A stretch of DNA of 64,000 nt. Origin: Alteromonadaceae bacterium XY-R5. Its GTDB lineage: Bacteria > Pseudomonadota > Gammaproteobacteria > Enterobacterales > Alteromonadaceae. A program made the translations under genes and the position numbers. Positions 52,209 to 60,281 of this stretch are shown one piece after another. The notes under the pieces were generated by a model that did no database searches, had not been told where the DNA came from, and saw only the letters and a list, made by a program, of their open reading frames with translations. Within the stretch, counting starts at the first letter, position 1. Every line of letters starts with the position of its first letter. The stretch spans positions 310,001-374,000 of the forward strand of contig LXWE01000002.1 of NCBI GenBank assembly GCA_001660395.1. The letters run 5' to 3'.

Positions 52209-53722
52209 GTGCAGCGCCAGCCAATTCCGCCATGCAGCCGGAATTTAATTTCCGTCTGGCCGTGGGACTGTTTGGGATCTTGTTAGCCGCGATGATGTCG
52301 GGGCTGAACAGCCGAATTCCCAGTTTGCTGCTGGTGGATTTACGCGGTATTTTGGGCATAGGTATCGATCAGGGCGCCTGGCTGGATGGCCTCTACAGCG
52401 CCGGCGAATTAGTCGCGATGCCTTTTGCCTCCTGGTTTGCGATCACCTATTCCCTGCGCCGTTTTCATCTGACCATGTTGTGCTCAGCTATGCTGCTGGG
52501 GCTGCTACTGCCGTTTGTGGAAAGTCTGCACGGTTTGATGCTGCTTCGAACACTGCAGGGCATCTGTTCCGGCGCGTTGATCCCGACCCTGATGATGGCC
52601 GCTCTGCGCTTTTTACCTGCGCCGATTCGCTTACACGGTTTGGCTCTTTATGCGATGACGGCGACGCTGTCACCCAATGTCGCGCTGTGGATTGCATCGC
52701 ATTTTACCAGCGGTGGCGGGGACTGGCGCTGGGTGTACTGGGAAGTTTTGCCGATTGGTGGTCTGGCGGCTGTGTGCGTGGCCTGGGGCATCCCCAAATT
52801 ACCGCTGGCGTTGCCGCGCCTGAAGCAAGCCAACTGGACCGGCATGGCCATGGGGATCCCAGGTTTGATGTTACTGGCTCTGGGCATATCTCAGGGCGTG
52901 CGACTGGACTGGTTACATTCCCCGATGATTCAGAGCTGCTTGTTTGCCGGAGGCCTGTTAACGCTGGGATTCCTGCTTAGCGAGTGGTTTCACCCCGCGC
53001 CATTTATGAAGTTGCAGCTGTTAGGGCGACGTAATTTAGGGGTTGGTTTTACGGTATTTCTATTAATGCTGGTGGCTATGACGGCCGCAGTCGGCGTGCC
53101 TTTGATGACGCTGGAGCATGTGCAGGGGTTACGTCTGGAACAGCTCACCTCGCTCGGCCTGATTGTAGCACTGCCGCAATTTGTGCTCGGCTCGCTGGTG
53201 GCCATGCTGCTGTATCGTAAATGGGTTGATGCGCGCTATTTGCTCGCAATTGGACTGCTGTTGATGGCCGCAGCCTGCTTTATGGCATCGAATATCGACA
53301 GTCAGTGGAACGTGGAGCAGTTTTATTTTATTCAGGCTATGCAGGCCCTGGGACAGCCGCTGGCGATAGTGCCCATGTTGTTTCTGGGGACGGGCGTGGT
53401 TGCACCAATGGAAGGGCCGTTTGTTTCTGGCCTGATCAACACCCTGCGTTGTCTGGGCACCATCAGTGGTGGTGCGCTTATCGCCGGCCTGATGCAGGAC
53501 AGAGGTGCCTGGCATCGCCAGTATCTGGCCGATTCGCTGGCGCAGATGCCGAATGCCGGCGAGTTAACCCAGGTATTAGCTCAGCAGGTTACTGTGCTGG
53601 CCAGCGCCGATATTTTCAGAGTGTTTGGTGCGGTATTTGTGCTTCTGGTGCCGTTGGCGGTGGCGTTAAAACGCATCCCTGCGCCGGTGATTAATTTACC
53701 GGGCAATGTTGAAAAAGCATAA
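52205..53722 (+). CDS. MFS drug exporter, EmrB/DHA2 type
   Basis: This 505-residue permease has about 14 membrane helices. Typical parts are GLFGILLAAMMSGLNSRIPSLLLVDLRGILG, the long second half with FMKLQLLGRRNLGVGFTVFL (the F-x-x-L-x-x-R-N loop of DHA2 pumps) and PFVSGLINTLRCLGTISGGAL. It should exchange protons for drugs and couple to the HlyD-type adaptor next door. It is coupled to the outer-membrane factor gene upstream, with the adaptor gene 47 bases downstream. Confidence 0.9.
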   Translation: MSAAPANSAMQPEFNFRLAVGLFGILLAAMMSGLNSRIPSLLLVDLRGILGIGIDQGAWLDGLYSAGELVAMPFASWFAITYSLRRFHLTMLCSAMLLGLLLPFVESLHGLMLLRTLQGICSGALIPTLMMAALRFLPAPIRLHGLALYAMTATLSPNVALWIASHFTSGGGDWRWVYWEVLPIGGLAAVCVAWGIPKLPLALPRLKQANWTGMAMGIPGLMLLALGISQGVRLDWLHSPMIQSCLFAGGLLTLGFLLSEWFHPAPFMKLQLLGRRNLGVGFTVFLLMLVAMTAAVGVPLMTLEHVQGLRLEQLTSLGLIVALPQFVLGSLVAMLLYRKWVDARYLLAIGLLLMAAACFMASNIDSQWNVEQFYFIQAMQALGQPLAIVPMLFLGTGVVAPMEGPFVSGLINTLRCLGTISGGALIAGLMQDRGAWHRQYLADSLAQMPNAGELTQVLAQQVTVLASADIFRVFGAVFVLLVPLAVALKRIPAPVINLPGNVEKA

Positions 53723-53769
53723 ACAGATTATCTGGTAGAAACCCGTTTTAGAAAGTAAGTAGGACAAAG

Positions 53770-54813
53770 ATGAGTAAGAAAGTATTACCCGTGGGTTTGG
53801 CTGCCATTGCCTTGCTGGCGGTGGTTGGTGGATTCAAATTAGCCACAGGCACAGAAAGCGAAGCACAGGTTCAAACGACCGAAGATGCTTTTGTGCAGGC
53901 CGATGTGACCCAGGTTGCACCGCAAATTGGCGGTCAGGTAAGTCAGGTGTTGGTAAAAGATTATCAGCATGTAGAGCAGGGCGAGGTGATTGCTGTGCTG
54001 GATACTCAGCCCTGGGAAATTGCACTTAAGCAGGCAAAAGCGACGGTGATCAATGCCTATGCTGCTATCGGTTACACGCAGGCACAGCTAAAAGCGCAGA
54101 AGGGTGTGATTGCTCAGGCTCAGGCCAGCCTCAAAATGGATGAAACCCAGCTGGCGCAGGCACAGTACGATCTGACTCGCTATCAGGGCATGTATAAAGA
54201 TGGGTCGGGTACCGAACATCAGGCCCACCTTGCTCAAACGCAGGTGGATACGCTGCAGGCCCAAACACAAAAGGATCAGGCCATTTTAGAAACCGCTAAA
54301 GAGCAGTTATGGGTATTACAGGCCCGATTAGAGCAGGCGAATGCCCAGATGGAAACCGCCAAAGCTCAGGAAGCCGATGCTCAGCTGAACCTGTCTTATA
54401 CCAAGGTGACAGCGCCTATTAGCGGTGTGGTGACACAACGCCATGTGCAACAGGGCAATTTTGTCAGAGTGGGGGAGTCATTGCTGACTATCGTGCCGAT
54501 GGATGCCCTGTATGTAGAAGCCAACTTCCGCGAAACCCAGATTGCCAATATGGCAGAAGGTCAGCCGGTGAGTTTGAGTGTCGATGCGCTGCCAGGCCAA
54601 ATCTTTGCGGGCAAAGTGGTCTCGTTTGCACCTGCCACTGGCAGCAGTTTTTCTGCTCTGGCAGCACACAATGCCACAGGTAACTTTACCAAAATCGTAC
54701 AGCGCTTACCGGTACGCATCGCTCTGCAAGATAACGGCGCCCAGCAGGCACGTTTAAAGGTCGGTATGTCTGTACACGTCGAGGTAGATACCCAGTCTGT
54801 GGTTCGCCACTAA
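53770..54813 (+). CDS. HlyD/EmrA-type membrane-fusion adaptor
   Basis: This 347-residue periplasmic adaptor has one N-terminal membrane anchor (LPVGLAAIALLAVVGGF). The split biotinyl-lipoyl domain has TTEDAFVQADVTQVAPQIGGQVSQVLVKDYQHVEQGEVIAVLD and, after a long coiled coil (about 90-195), SYTKVTAPISGVVTQRHVQQGNFVRVGESLLTIVP. The T-x-D-A-F-V-x-A-D start is diagnostic of EmrA. It completes the tripartite pump with the two upstream genes. Confidence 0.92.
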   Translation: MSKKVLPVGLAAIALLAVVGGFKLATGTESEAQVQTTEDAFVQADVTQVAPQIGGQVSQVLVKDYQHVEQGEVIAVLDTQPWEIALKQAKATVINAYAAIGYTQAQLKAQKGVIAQAQASLKMDETQLAQAQYDLTRYQGMYKDGSGTEHQAHLAQTQVDTLQAQTQKDQAILETAKEQLWVLQARLEQANAQMETAKAQEADAQLNLSYTKVTAPISGVVTQRHVQQGNFVRVGESLLTIVPMDALYVEANFRETQIANMAEGQPVSLSVDALPGQIFAGKVVSFAPATGSSFSALAAHNATGNFTKIVQRLPVRIALQDNGAQQARLKVGMSVHVEVDTQSVVRH

Positions 54814-54822
54814 ACGCGGCAT

Positions 54823-54847
54823 TGACAGGGGAATATCGCCCCTGTCA
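54823..54847 (+). terminator. Hairpin after the efflux operon
   Basis: TGACAGGGG pairs with CCCCTGTCA over a 7-base loop soon after the adaptor stop. No T-tract follows, so read-through into the DUF190 gene is possible. Confidence 0.55.
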
Positions 54848-54880
54848 TCGGAGCATATAACCCCTCAGAGGAGAGCATCT

Positions 54881-55207
54881 ATGCAAGGTTTTCAGTTAAC
54901 GTTTTACTCGCAGCAGTCATATATGTATGAAGGCCGCCCGTTGCTGGAATGGATTTTACTTCAGGCTCAAGAGATGGGCCTCAGTGGGGCAACCTTAACT
55001 GGTGGACTGGAAGGGCTTGGCCATGATGGCAAATTGCATCAAATGAACATGTACGACTTTTCCGAGCAGCCGTTACAGCTAACCCTGATTTTAACTGCCG
55101 CCGATAGCGCGCGATTATTGAATATGGTCAATAGTCTGCCGGTAAGGGTGTTTTTCACCAAAAGCCCGGTGGAGTTTGGCTGGTTGGGCACGACATTGGT
55201 GCAGTAG
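54881..55207 (+). CDS. DUF190 (PII-like) protein
   Basis: This 108-residue protein of the PII-like DUF190 family shows QLTFYSQQSYMYEGRPLLEWILLQAQEMGLSGATLTGGLEGLG, then a C-terminal VRVFFTKSPVEFGW. It also has the conserved R..L..W/Y...A...G..GATV..G..G.G pattern. PII-like trimers usually bind nucleotides and regulate transporters or channels. It follows the efflux operon and may be co-transcribed with it. AGAGGAGAG precedes the ATG. Confidence 0.8.
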   Translation: MQGFQLTFYSQQSYMYEGRPLLEWILLQAQEMGLSGATLTGGLEGLGHDGKLHQMNMYDFSEQPLQLTLILTAADSARLLNMVNSLPVRVFFTKSPVEFGWLGTTLVQ

Positions 55208-55245
55208 CTCAAGCGGGTATCATTTGGTCACTTCGACGGGTTTCG

Positions 55246-55273
55246 GCCCGATAGGTTTTTGATACTATCGGGC
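55246..55273 (+). terminator. Terminator after DUF190 gene
   Basis: GCCCGATAG / CTATCGGGC (9-bp stem, 10-base loop) is followed by TATAACATTTTT. Confidence 0.8.
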
Positions 55274-55302
55274 TATAACATTTTTCAAAAACGGATTTGG
55301 CC

Positions 55303-55791
55303 ATGTTGATTCGAGACGCCCACAGCGACGATGCTGCCGCAATCGTCCGCATTTATAATCCTTACATTACCGACACTTGTATCACCTTTGAAACCGAGGC
55401 CGTCACTGCCGCGACGATGCAGGGGCGCATGCAGGATGTGCAGCAAGCTGGATTACCCTATTTCGTCTGTGAGGTTCAGGGCGAAGTCGTGGGTTACGCC
55501 TATGCGACGCCCTGGAAGGCCAGAGCGGCCTATCGCCAGTCGGTAGAATCGAGTGTGTATTTGGCACCTGATGCACAAGGCAAGGGCGTTGGTAGCGCGC
55601 TGTATCAGGCCCTGCTGGCAAAACTTCACCACATAAACATCCATGCTGTGATTGGTGGCATCGCTTTACCAAACGACGCCAGTATTGCCCTGCACGAACG
55701 CCTGGGGTTTGCCTATGTCGGCAAGTTTGAGCAAGTCGGCTTCAAACATGGTCGATGGGTGGACGTAGGGTACTGGCAGCGGATCTTATAG
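55303..55791 (+). CDS. GNAT acetyltransferase (phosphinothricin/methionine-sulfoximine type)
   Basis: This 162-residue N-acetyltransferase has the PAT/MddA pattern: RDAHSDDAAAIVRIYNPYITDTCITFETE, then YAYATPWKARAAYRQSVESSVYLAPDAQGKGVGSALYQALL (acetyl-CoA loop Q-G-K-G-V-G-S) and LHERLGFAYVGKFEQVGFKHGRWVDVGYWQ. Such enzymes acetylate methionine sulfoximine, phosphinothricin or related amino acids. ATG 55303 is preferred over the in-frame TTG 55297. Confidence 0.88.
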   Translation: MLIRDAHSDDAAAIVRIYNPYITDTCITFETEAVTAATMQGRMQDVQQAGLPYFVCEVQGEVVGYAYATPWKARAAYRQSVESSVYLAPDAQGKGVGSALYQALLAKLHHINIHAVIGGIALPNDASIALHERLGFAYVGKFEQVGFKHGRWVDVGYWQRIL

Positions 55792-55879
55792 ATTTCATTG
55801 TTTTCTTTGCAAAATCAGAGAGTAAGGCGAAAACAGCGACTACACTGTGGCTGAGGCCACTGATTCAGCGCGGAGAACA

Positions 55880-56971
55880 ATGGAACAGCTTACGGATATT
55901 GCCATCCCAGTCATTACTCTGGCCTGTGTGGTGTTGGTGTTATGGGCCATGCACTGGTTACTGCTCGGGCGTAAACGGGAGTTGGGTAACGAAGCCCGGT
56001 TTCCACGCCAAATCATTTTGCTTGGATTTTCGATTGCCGGCTTGCTGGCCATGGTTTTTTCCCTGCCGATTGAAGCGAGTTCCCGTAACCAACTTATCGG
56101 CCTGATCGGGTTGCTGATTTCCGGCCTGATTGCGTTTTCATCCACCACAGTCGTATCTAATCTGATGGCGGGAATTCTGCTACGGATTACCAAACCCTTT
56201 CGTACCGGGGATTTTATTCGGGTTGGGGAGCATTTTGGCCGCGTTTCTGAGCGCGGCTTATTTGATACGGAAATTCAGACCGAATCCCGCGAGCTGATTT
56301 CACTGCCCAACACTCTGCTGATCACGCAGGCTGTCAACACGGTGCGAAGCTCCGGCACCATCATTTCTGCCACCCTATCGCTGGGGTACGACGTTCATCA
56401 TGGTGAGGCCGAAGCCTTGCTGAAACAGGCCGCAGAAAAATGCGAACTGGAAGACCCGTTTGTGCATATTCTGGAGCTGGGAAATTTCTCGGTTACCTAT
56501 CGGGTATCGGGTGTGTTAACCGAGGTAAAACGCCTGATCACCGCACGTTCGCATTTGTATCAAAAAATTCTCGATACCCTGCACGAACAGCAGATTGAAA
56601 TTATGTCCCCCAGCATTATGAATCAGCGCCGCATTGCCGATGATGCCAAAGTACTGCCAGAGAAAACCAGCCAGGCGCGGCACAAGGCCGAGAAACCTAA
56701 AGACGATAACATCGCTGAGAATATTGCCTTTGATAAAGCCGAAGCCGCCGAGGCGGCAGAGAAAACCCGCCAGGAAATCAGTGACGAAATTAAAGCCCTT
56801 GAGGCCAGACTAGGCGATGCAGATAAAGACCAGAAATCCGACCTTAAAGCCCAAATTGACCAACTCAAACAAAAGCTGAAATCCATCGACGAAGCCGCCA
56901 AAACCGATCAGGGCATCACCGAAAAAACACCTGTGCCAGATGCAGATACGGAAGCGTCCGCATCAAGTTAA
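55880..56971 (+). CDS. Mechanosensitive ion channel (MscS) with coiled-coil tail
   Basis: This 363-residue protein has three helices at the N-terminus (about 8-30, 45-65 and 75-100). The pore-lining region and MscS beta domain follow: TTVVSNLMAGILLRITKPFRTGDFIRVGEHFGRVSERGLFDTEIQTESRELISLPNTLL. After the C-terminal alpha/beta domain comes a 110-residue, highly charged coiled-coil extension (AEAAEKTRQEISDEIKALEA, then KDQKSDLKAQIDQLKQKLKSIDEA). GGAG lies just before ATG 55880, so the in-frame GTG 55847 is rejected. Its role is hypo-osmotic pressure release or regulation by the tail. Confidence 0.87.
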   Translation: MEQLTDIAIPVITLACVVLVLWAMHWLLLGRKRELGNEARFPRQIILLGFSIAGLLAMVFSLPIEASSRNQLIGLIGLLISGLIAFSSTTVVSNLMAGILLRITKPFRTGDFIRVGEHFGRVSERGLFDTEIQTESRELISLPNTLLITQAVNTVRSSGTIISATLSLGYDVHHGEAEALLKQAAEKCELEDPFVHILELGNFSVTYRVSGVLTEVKRLITARSHLYQKILDTLHEQQIEIMSPSIMNQRRIADDAKVLPEKTSQARHKAEKPKDDNIAENIAFDKAEAAEAAEKTRQEISDEIKALEARLGDADKDQKSDLKAQIDQLKQKLKSIDEAAKTDQGITEKTPVPDADTEASASS

Positions 56972-57259
56972 GCTGGTTAGACTTTGGTTAAATCAGCCTC
57001 CAATGTACGTTTATATTCGACTCATAATCAGTGTATTCATCAGCAAATTTGATTGTTTACACGAATAAACATAGTGGCAATCACGGCAGCCTTTATTTTT
57101 CTAGTCCCCGTTACTTAAGTTTGAACGTTAGCTGGCATTTACATGCATCATCATAAACATTCGCAAAAAAGCCTTACCTGTAATGAATTTGAAATTTACA
57201 TCTGTAACGATGTATTGTTGTGATAAGCATTGCAAAATAACCAACAATAAGAGCCTTGT

Positions 57260-58192
57260 ATGATGTTGAAGAAATCTTATATCCCCGCACTGGCGGCGGT
57301 GGTTGCGGCCTCTGTGTGGGCTTTTAGTGGCGATGAGTTTGTGTTGCCAAAAGACTCGGTGAACCCTGCCGAGCACCGTTTTCTCAATTTCGACGAGATC
57401 CATAATTTTCGCGATTTAGGCGGTTATCGCACCGCAGATAATCAGCAGGTGAAGTGGGGCGTGTTGTATCGCACGGCCAAGCTGGTGGATGCCAGCGACG
57501 AGGATTTAGCGCGCATGCAAACACTGGGCTTGTATGAGCTGATTGATTTTCGTGGCGATGATGAGCGCGCCGATGAGCCTGATCGTTTGCCAGCCAATCA
57601 TAGGTTTAATGTAAAGGAGTTGCCCTTTAGTTCGGTGACTGATCCTGAACAGCGTAAGGCAATGGAATCTTTTAAAGAGAAGGCGAAAAACTTTGAACTG
57701 GCGGAGTTACTGAGTCAGTTCAATGTAAATGATTTTATGCTGGATATTAACCGCCGTATGGTCAGCGGTGAGCAGGCGGTGGCCTTTCGTGAGTTTATTC
57801 AGTCGATTATTGCAGCGGATGGCAAGCCAGTGGTGTGGCACTGTACCGCGGGAAAAGATCGCACGGGTTTTGCCGCCGCAATTTTGCTGCGCATTTTGGG
57901 CGTGCCGATGGACACCATTTATCAGGATTATCTGCTCAGTAATAAAGCTCAGGAACAAAGTTACAAATATGAAATTACCTACGCCCTTTACTGGGTAATG
58001 GAAAACAAACAAGTCGCATCTGAATTAGTGCGTTTGATGGGCAGCGTGGAAAAGCCCTGGCTGGAAGCCGCCTTTGCTGAAATAGACAAAGATTACGGCA
58101 GTTTTGATGCGTATGTGCATGACTTTCTTGGGTTAAGCGAGGCGGATATTAGCAAGCTTAAATCTGTATTGCTTGAGCCAGTGCCGGCCTAG
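57260..58192 (+). CDS. Exported tyrosine-protein phosphatase (Y_phosphatase3/LipA-like)
   Basis: This 310-residue protein has an N-terminal signal or anchor (SYIPALAAVVAASVWAFS). Motifs are FRDLGGYRTADNQQVKWGVLYRTAKL, LIDFRGDDERADEPD (general acid region) and the P-loop HCTAGKDRTG with nucleophile Cys195 and Arg201. This is the IphP/LipA group of bacterial phosphatases, which act on phosphotyrosine or phosphoinositides. If exported it would act in the periplasm or outside. The 288-bp gap upstream is AT-rich with no recognised feature. Confidence 0.87.
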   Translation: MMLKKSYIPALAAVVAASVWAFSGDEFVLPKDSVNPAEHRFLNFDEIHNFRDLGGYRTADNQQVKWGVLYRTAKLVDASDEDLARMQTLGLYELIDFRGDDERADEPDRLPANHRFNVKELPFSSVTDPEQRKAMESFKEKAKNFELAELLSQFNVNDFMLDINRRMVSGEQAVAFREFIQSIIAADGKPVVWHCTAGKDRTGFAAAILLRILGVPMDTIYQDYLLSNKAQEQSYKYEITYALYWVMENKQVASELVRLMGSVEKPWLEAAFAEIDKDYGSFDAYVHDFLGLSEADISKLKSVLLEPVPA

Positions 58193-58220
58193 TCACGAGG
58201 ATTTATTGTTATAAGATTAC

Positions 58221-58237
58221 AGGCACCTTAGGTGCCT
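58221..58237 (+). terminator. Rho-independent terminator after phosphatase gene
   Basis: AGGCACC-TTA-GGTGCCT with a following TTTGTTGTT tail lies 28 bases past the stop. Confidence 0.85.
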
Positions 58238-58367
58238 TTTGTTGTTATTTAGGCGTCTATTTTGAAATTTATGCAAATTTCCTTTACCCATTAGTCATTT
58301 ATGGCTACAAAGCAGCTAAAATTTTGCAAACGTTGTTGTTCCGACTTTTGACGTATGAGTTTTTACT

Positions 58368-59699
58368 ATGATCAATTTTGATGGCCTGATCGCGCAGGCA
58401 AAACACTATTTTGCCTTAGCTGAACAGGCAGTAATGAGCATGGAATTTTTGCTGCAAATCAGCGCCATGGTACTAATTTACCTGCTTACTTACGTGGTAT
58501 CACAGCAGCTACGCTCAAAATTTCGCTTTACCCGCGAAGAACCGGGGGAGGGCGCCCATGGGATTCAGCGTCTGAGTTTTAAATTAGGCGAGACCTTTTT
58601 CCCGATTCTCACCATTACAGTACTTAAGCTAACTTCTGTGCTGGGGAAACAGTATCAGTTTCATGCCTGGTTGCTGGAGATTGCGCTAGTGGTGGCGGTG
58701 CTTATTTTCCTTAATTCCTGTATTCGCGGGTTTGTTGCCAGTCATTCGGTGGCTAACTTTATGCGCTGGATTGGCCTGCCGATTGTGTTCCTTCATTTGA
58801 TTGGCGTGTTACCTCAGGTCGTAATTGCCCTGGAAGCCATGTCGATTAACATCGGCAACGTTGATATTTCCGCGTATGGCGTCAGCAGGGTACTGGTATT
58901 TGGCGCGTTGCTATTCTGGCTAGGACGGGCCTCAAATGCGGTGGGTCAGGATCTTATTCGCAGTCACAAAACCCTGGATATCACCACCAAAGAAGTGTTT
59001 GCCAAACTGTTTGAAGTCGCGCTGTTCTGTATCGCCTTCCTGTTACTGCTTAACATTATGGGCATCAATCTGACGGCGCTGGCGGTATTTGGTGGTGCTG
59101 TGGGCGTGGGTTTGGGCTTAGGTTTACAGTCCATCGCGTCTAATTTTATCTCCGGTATCATCATCCTTATTGACCGCTCTCTTACCGTAGGTGATTACGT
59201 TGAGCTTGAAGATGGCAGCAAAGGTTTTGTGCGCGAATTTAAGATGCGTTATGCGGTACTGGAAACCTATGACGGTAAAGACATTCTGGTGCCGAATGAG
59301 AAGTTTATTAATGGCTTACTGATTAACTGGACTCACAAAGATCCGAAACAGCGCTATCGCATCGATTTTTCAGTGGCATACAAGACTGACATTCGTGCCA
59401 TGGTCGAAATTGTCAAAGAAGCGGTAGCGACTCATCCGCAAGTCATCAGTGGTGACGATGTGCCATTTGAAGAACGTCCGGATTGCGAAATCGACAGTTT
59501 CGGTGATTCAGGCGTGAATATGTTTGTCGAATTTTGGATGGACGGGGTAGATGACGGCAAAAACCGTGTGGGCGGCGATTTGCTGCTGATCGTGTTTGAA
59601 ACCCTGCGTGAGCACAATATTGAGATCCCATTCCCGCAACGGGAAGTGCGCGTGCTAAACGAGAACCCTATTTCATTCAGCAATACTACGCCTAAGTAA
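58368..59699 (+). CDS. Mechanosensitive ion channel (MscS family, five-helix type)
   Basis: This 443-residue protein has about five helices before the pore (about 25-45, 67-85, 95-117, 130-160 and 175-190). The MscS core is LTALAVFGGAVGVGLGLGLQSIASNFISGIIILIDRSLTVGDYVEL (about 225-270), with the Gly/Ala-packed pore helix. The C-terminal domain ends EIPFPQREVRVL, as in MscS. It differs from the channel at 55.9 kb in having extra N-terminal helices and no coiled-coil tail. It is a single gene. Confidence 0.9.
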   Translation: MINFDGLIAQAKHYFALAEQAVMSMEFLLQISAMVLIYLLTYVVSQQLRSKFRFTREEPGEGAHGIQRLSFKLGETFFPILTITVLKLTSVLGKQYQFHAWLLEIALVVAVLIFLNSCIRGFVASHSVANFMRWIGLPIVFLHLIGVLPQVVIALEAMSINIGNVDISAYGVSRVLVFGALLFWLGRASNAVGQDLIRSHKTLDITTKEVFAKLFEVALFCIAFLLLLNIMGINLTALAVFGGAVGVGLGLGLQSIASNFISGIIILIDRSLTVGDYVELEDGSKGFVREFKMRYAVLETYDGKDILVPNEKFINGLLINWTHKDPKQRYRIDFSVAYKTDIRAMVEIVKEAVATHPQVISGDDVPFEERPDCEIDSFGDSGVNMFVEFWMDGVDDGKNRVGGDLLLIVFETLREHNIEIPFPQREVRVLNENPISFSNTTPK

Positions 59700-59705
59700 G
59701 GCATT

Positions 59706-59739
59706 GTCGGCAAAGGGCCTGATTAGGCTCTTTGCTGAC
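59706..59739. terminator. Hairpin between MscS and the small hypothetical gene
   Basis: GTCGGCAAAGGGCC (59706-59719) pairs with GGCTCTTTGCTGAC (59726-59739) over 14 positions with two G-T pairs. There is no T-tract. Confidence 0.6.
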
Positions 59740-59749
59740 GGCCAAACGG

Positions 59750-60025
59750 TTACGGCAACGATGTAGCTTGTTTCTTTTCTAACGTTACTGCTTTAGCCTG
59801 GCGGCTCAACTCATTAATATAACGCTCTTTTTTAGAAACAAAGCGTTCGTCGGACAACCTTGATTGATCACCAGAGGTTATGTCTGATGTTGAGTCTGTG
59901 GACGGGCTCTGAGGAGCTGTATGTGTATCGGTGGACTCGAAAAAACGGCCAATGAGTTGGTGATTTAACGTGCCAAAGGAAAGAATGGCTAAGACGAAGA
60001 TGAACAGTTTCCATTGTCTGTGCAA
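59750..60025 (-). CDS. Hypothetical single-helix membrane protein, 91 aa
   Basis: An N-terminal helix (KLFIFVLAILSFGTLNHQLIG) is followed by a Ser/Thr/Asp-rich low-complexity stretch and a basic helical end (SDERFVSKKERYINELSRQAKAVTLEKKQA). I recognise no family. The upstream gap to the next gene (60026-60281) is AT-rich, with only a hairpin at its far end. Confidence 0.5.
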   Translation of the reverse strand: MHRQWKLFIFVLAILSFGTLNHQLIGRFFESTDTHTAPQSPSTDSTSDITSGDQSRLSDERFVSKKERYINELSRQAKAVTLEKKQATSLP

Positions 60026-60242
60026 TGTAACGACTCCCTGTTAGTTGATAGATGACTCATTCGTGGCTGAGTTTGCTCGTCCTGAGCTTTTGCAAGAGTG
60101 CAAAAATGATCGTGTAGAAAGGATAAAATACACGAATAACTATTTACAAAACAGAGGGTAAGCTTCAATTCTCCGGATGCCAATTGTCTTTGCCAATCTT
60201 TACATTGATGGTCATATATTGATCATGGTTTTTGTGAGGTGA

Positions 60243-60262
60243 GCAGGGCCTATTGGCCCTGC
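60243..60262 (-). terminator. Hairpin after pectate lyase gene
   Basis: GCAGGGCC-TATT-GGCCCTGC is a perfect 8-bp stem 19 bases past the pectate lyase stop. The T-tract on the minus strand is weak. Confidence 0.65.
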
Positions 60263-60281
60263 GTAGGTTGTTTACCTTTGA

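Noticed and set aside
52480-52980. 166-codon frame overlapping the EmrB gene on the same strand
   Set aside because: It is a frame-shifted shadow of the transporter gene, which is intact and in the correct frame.
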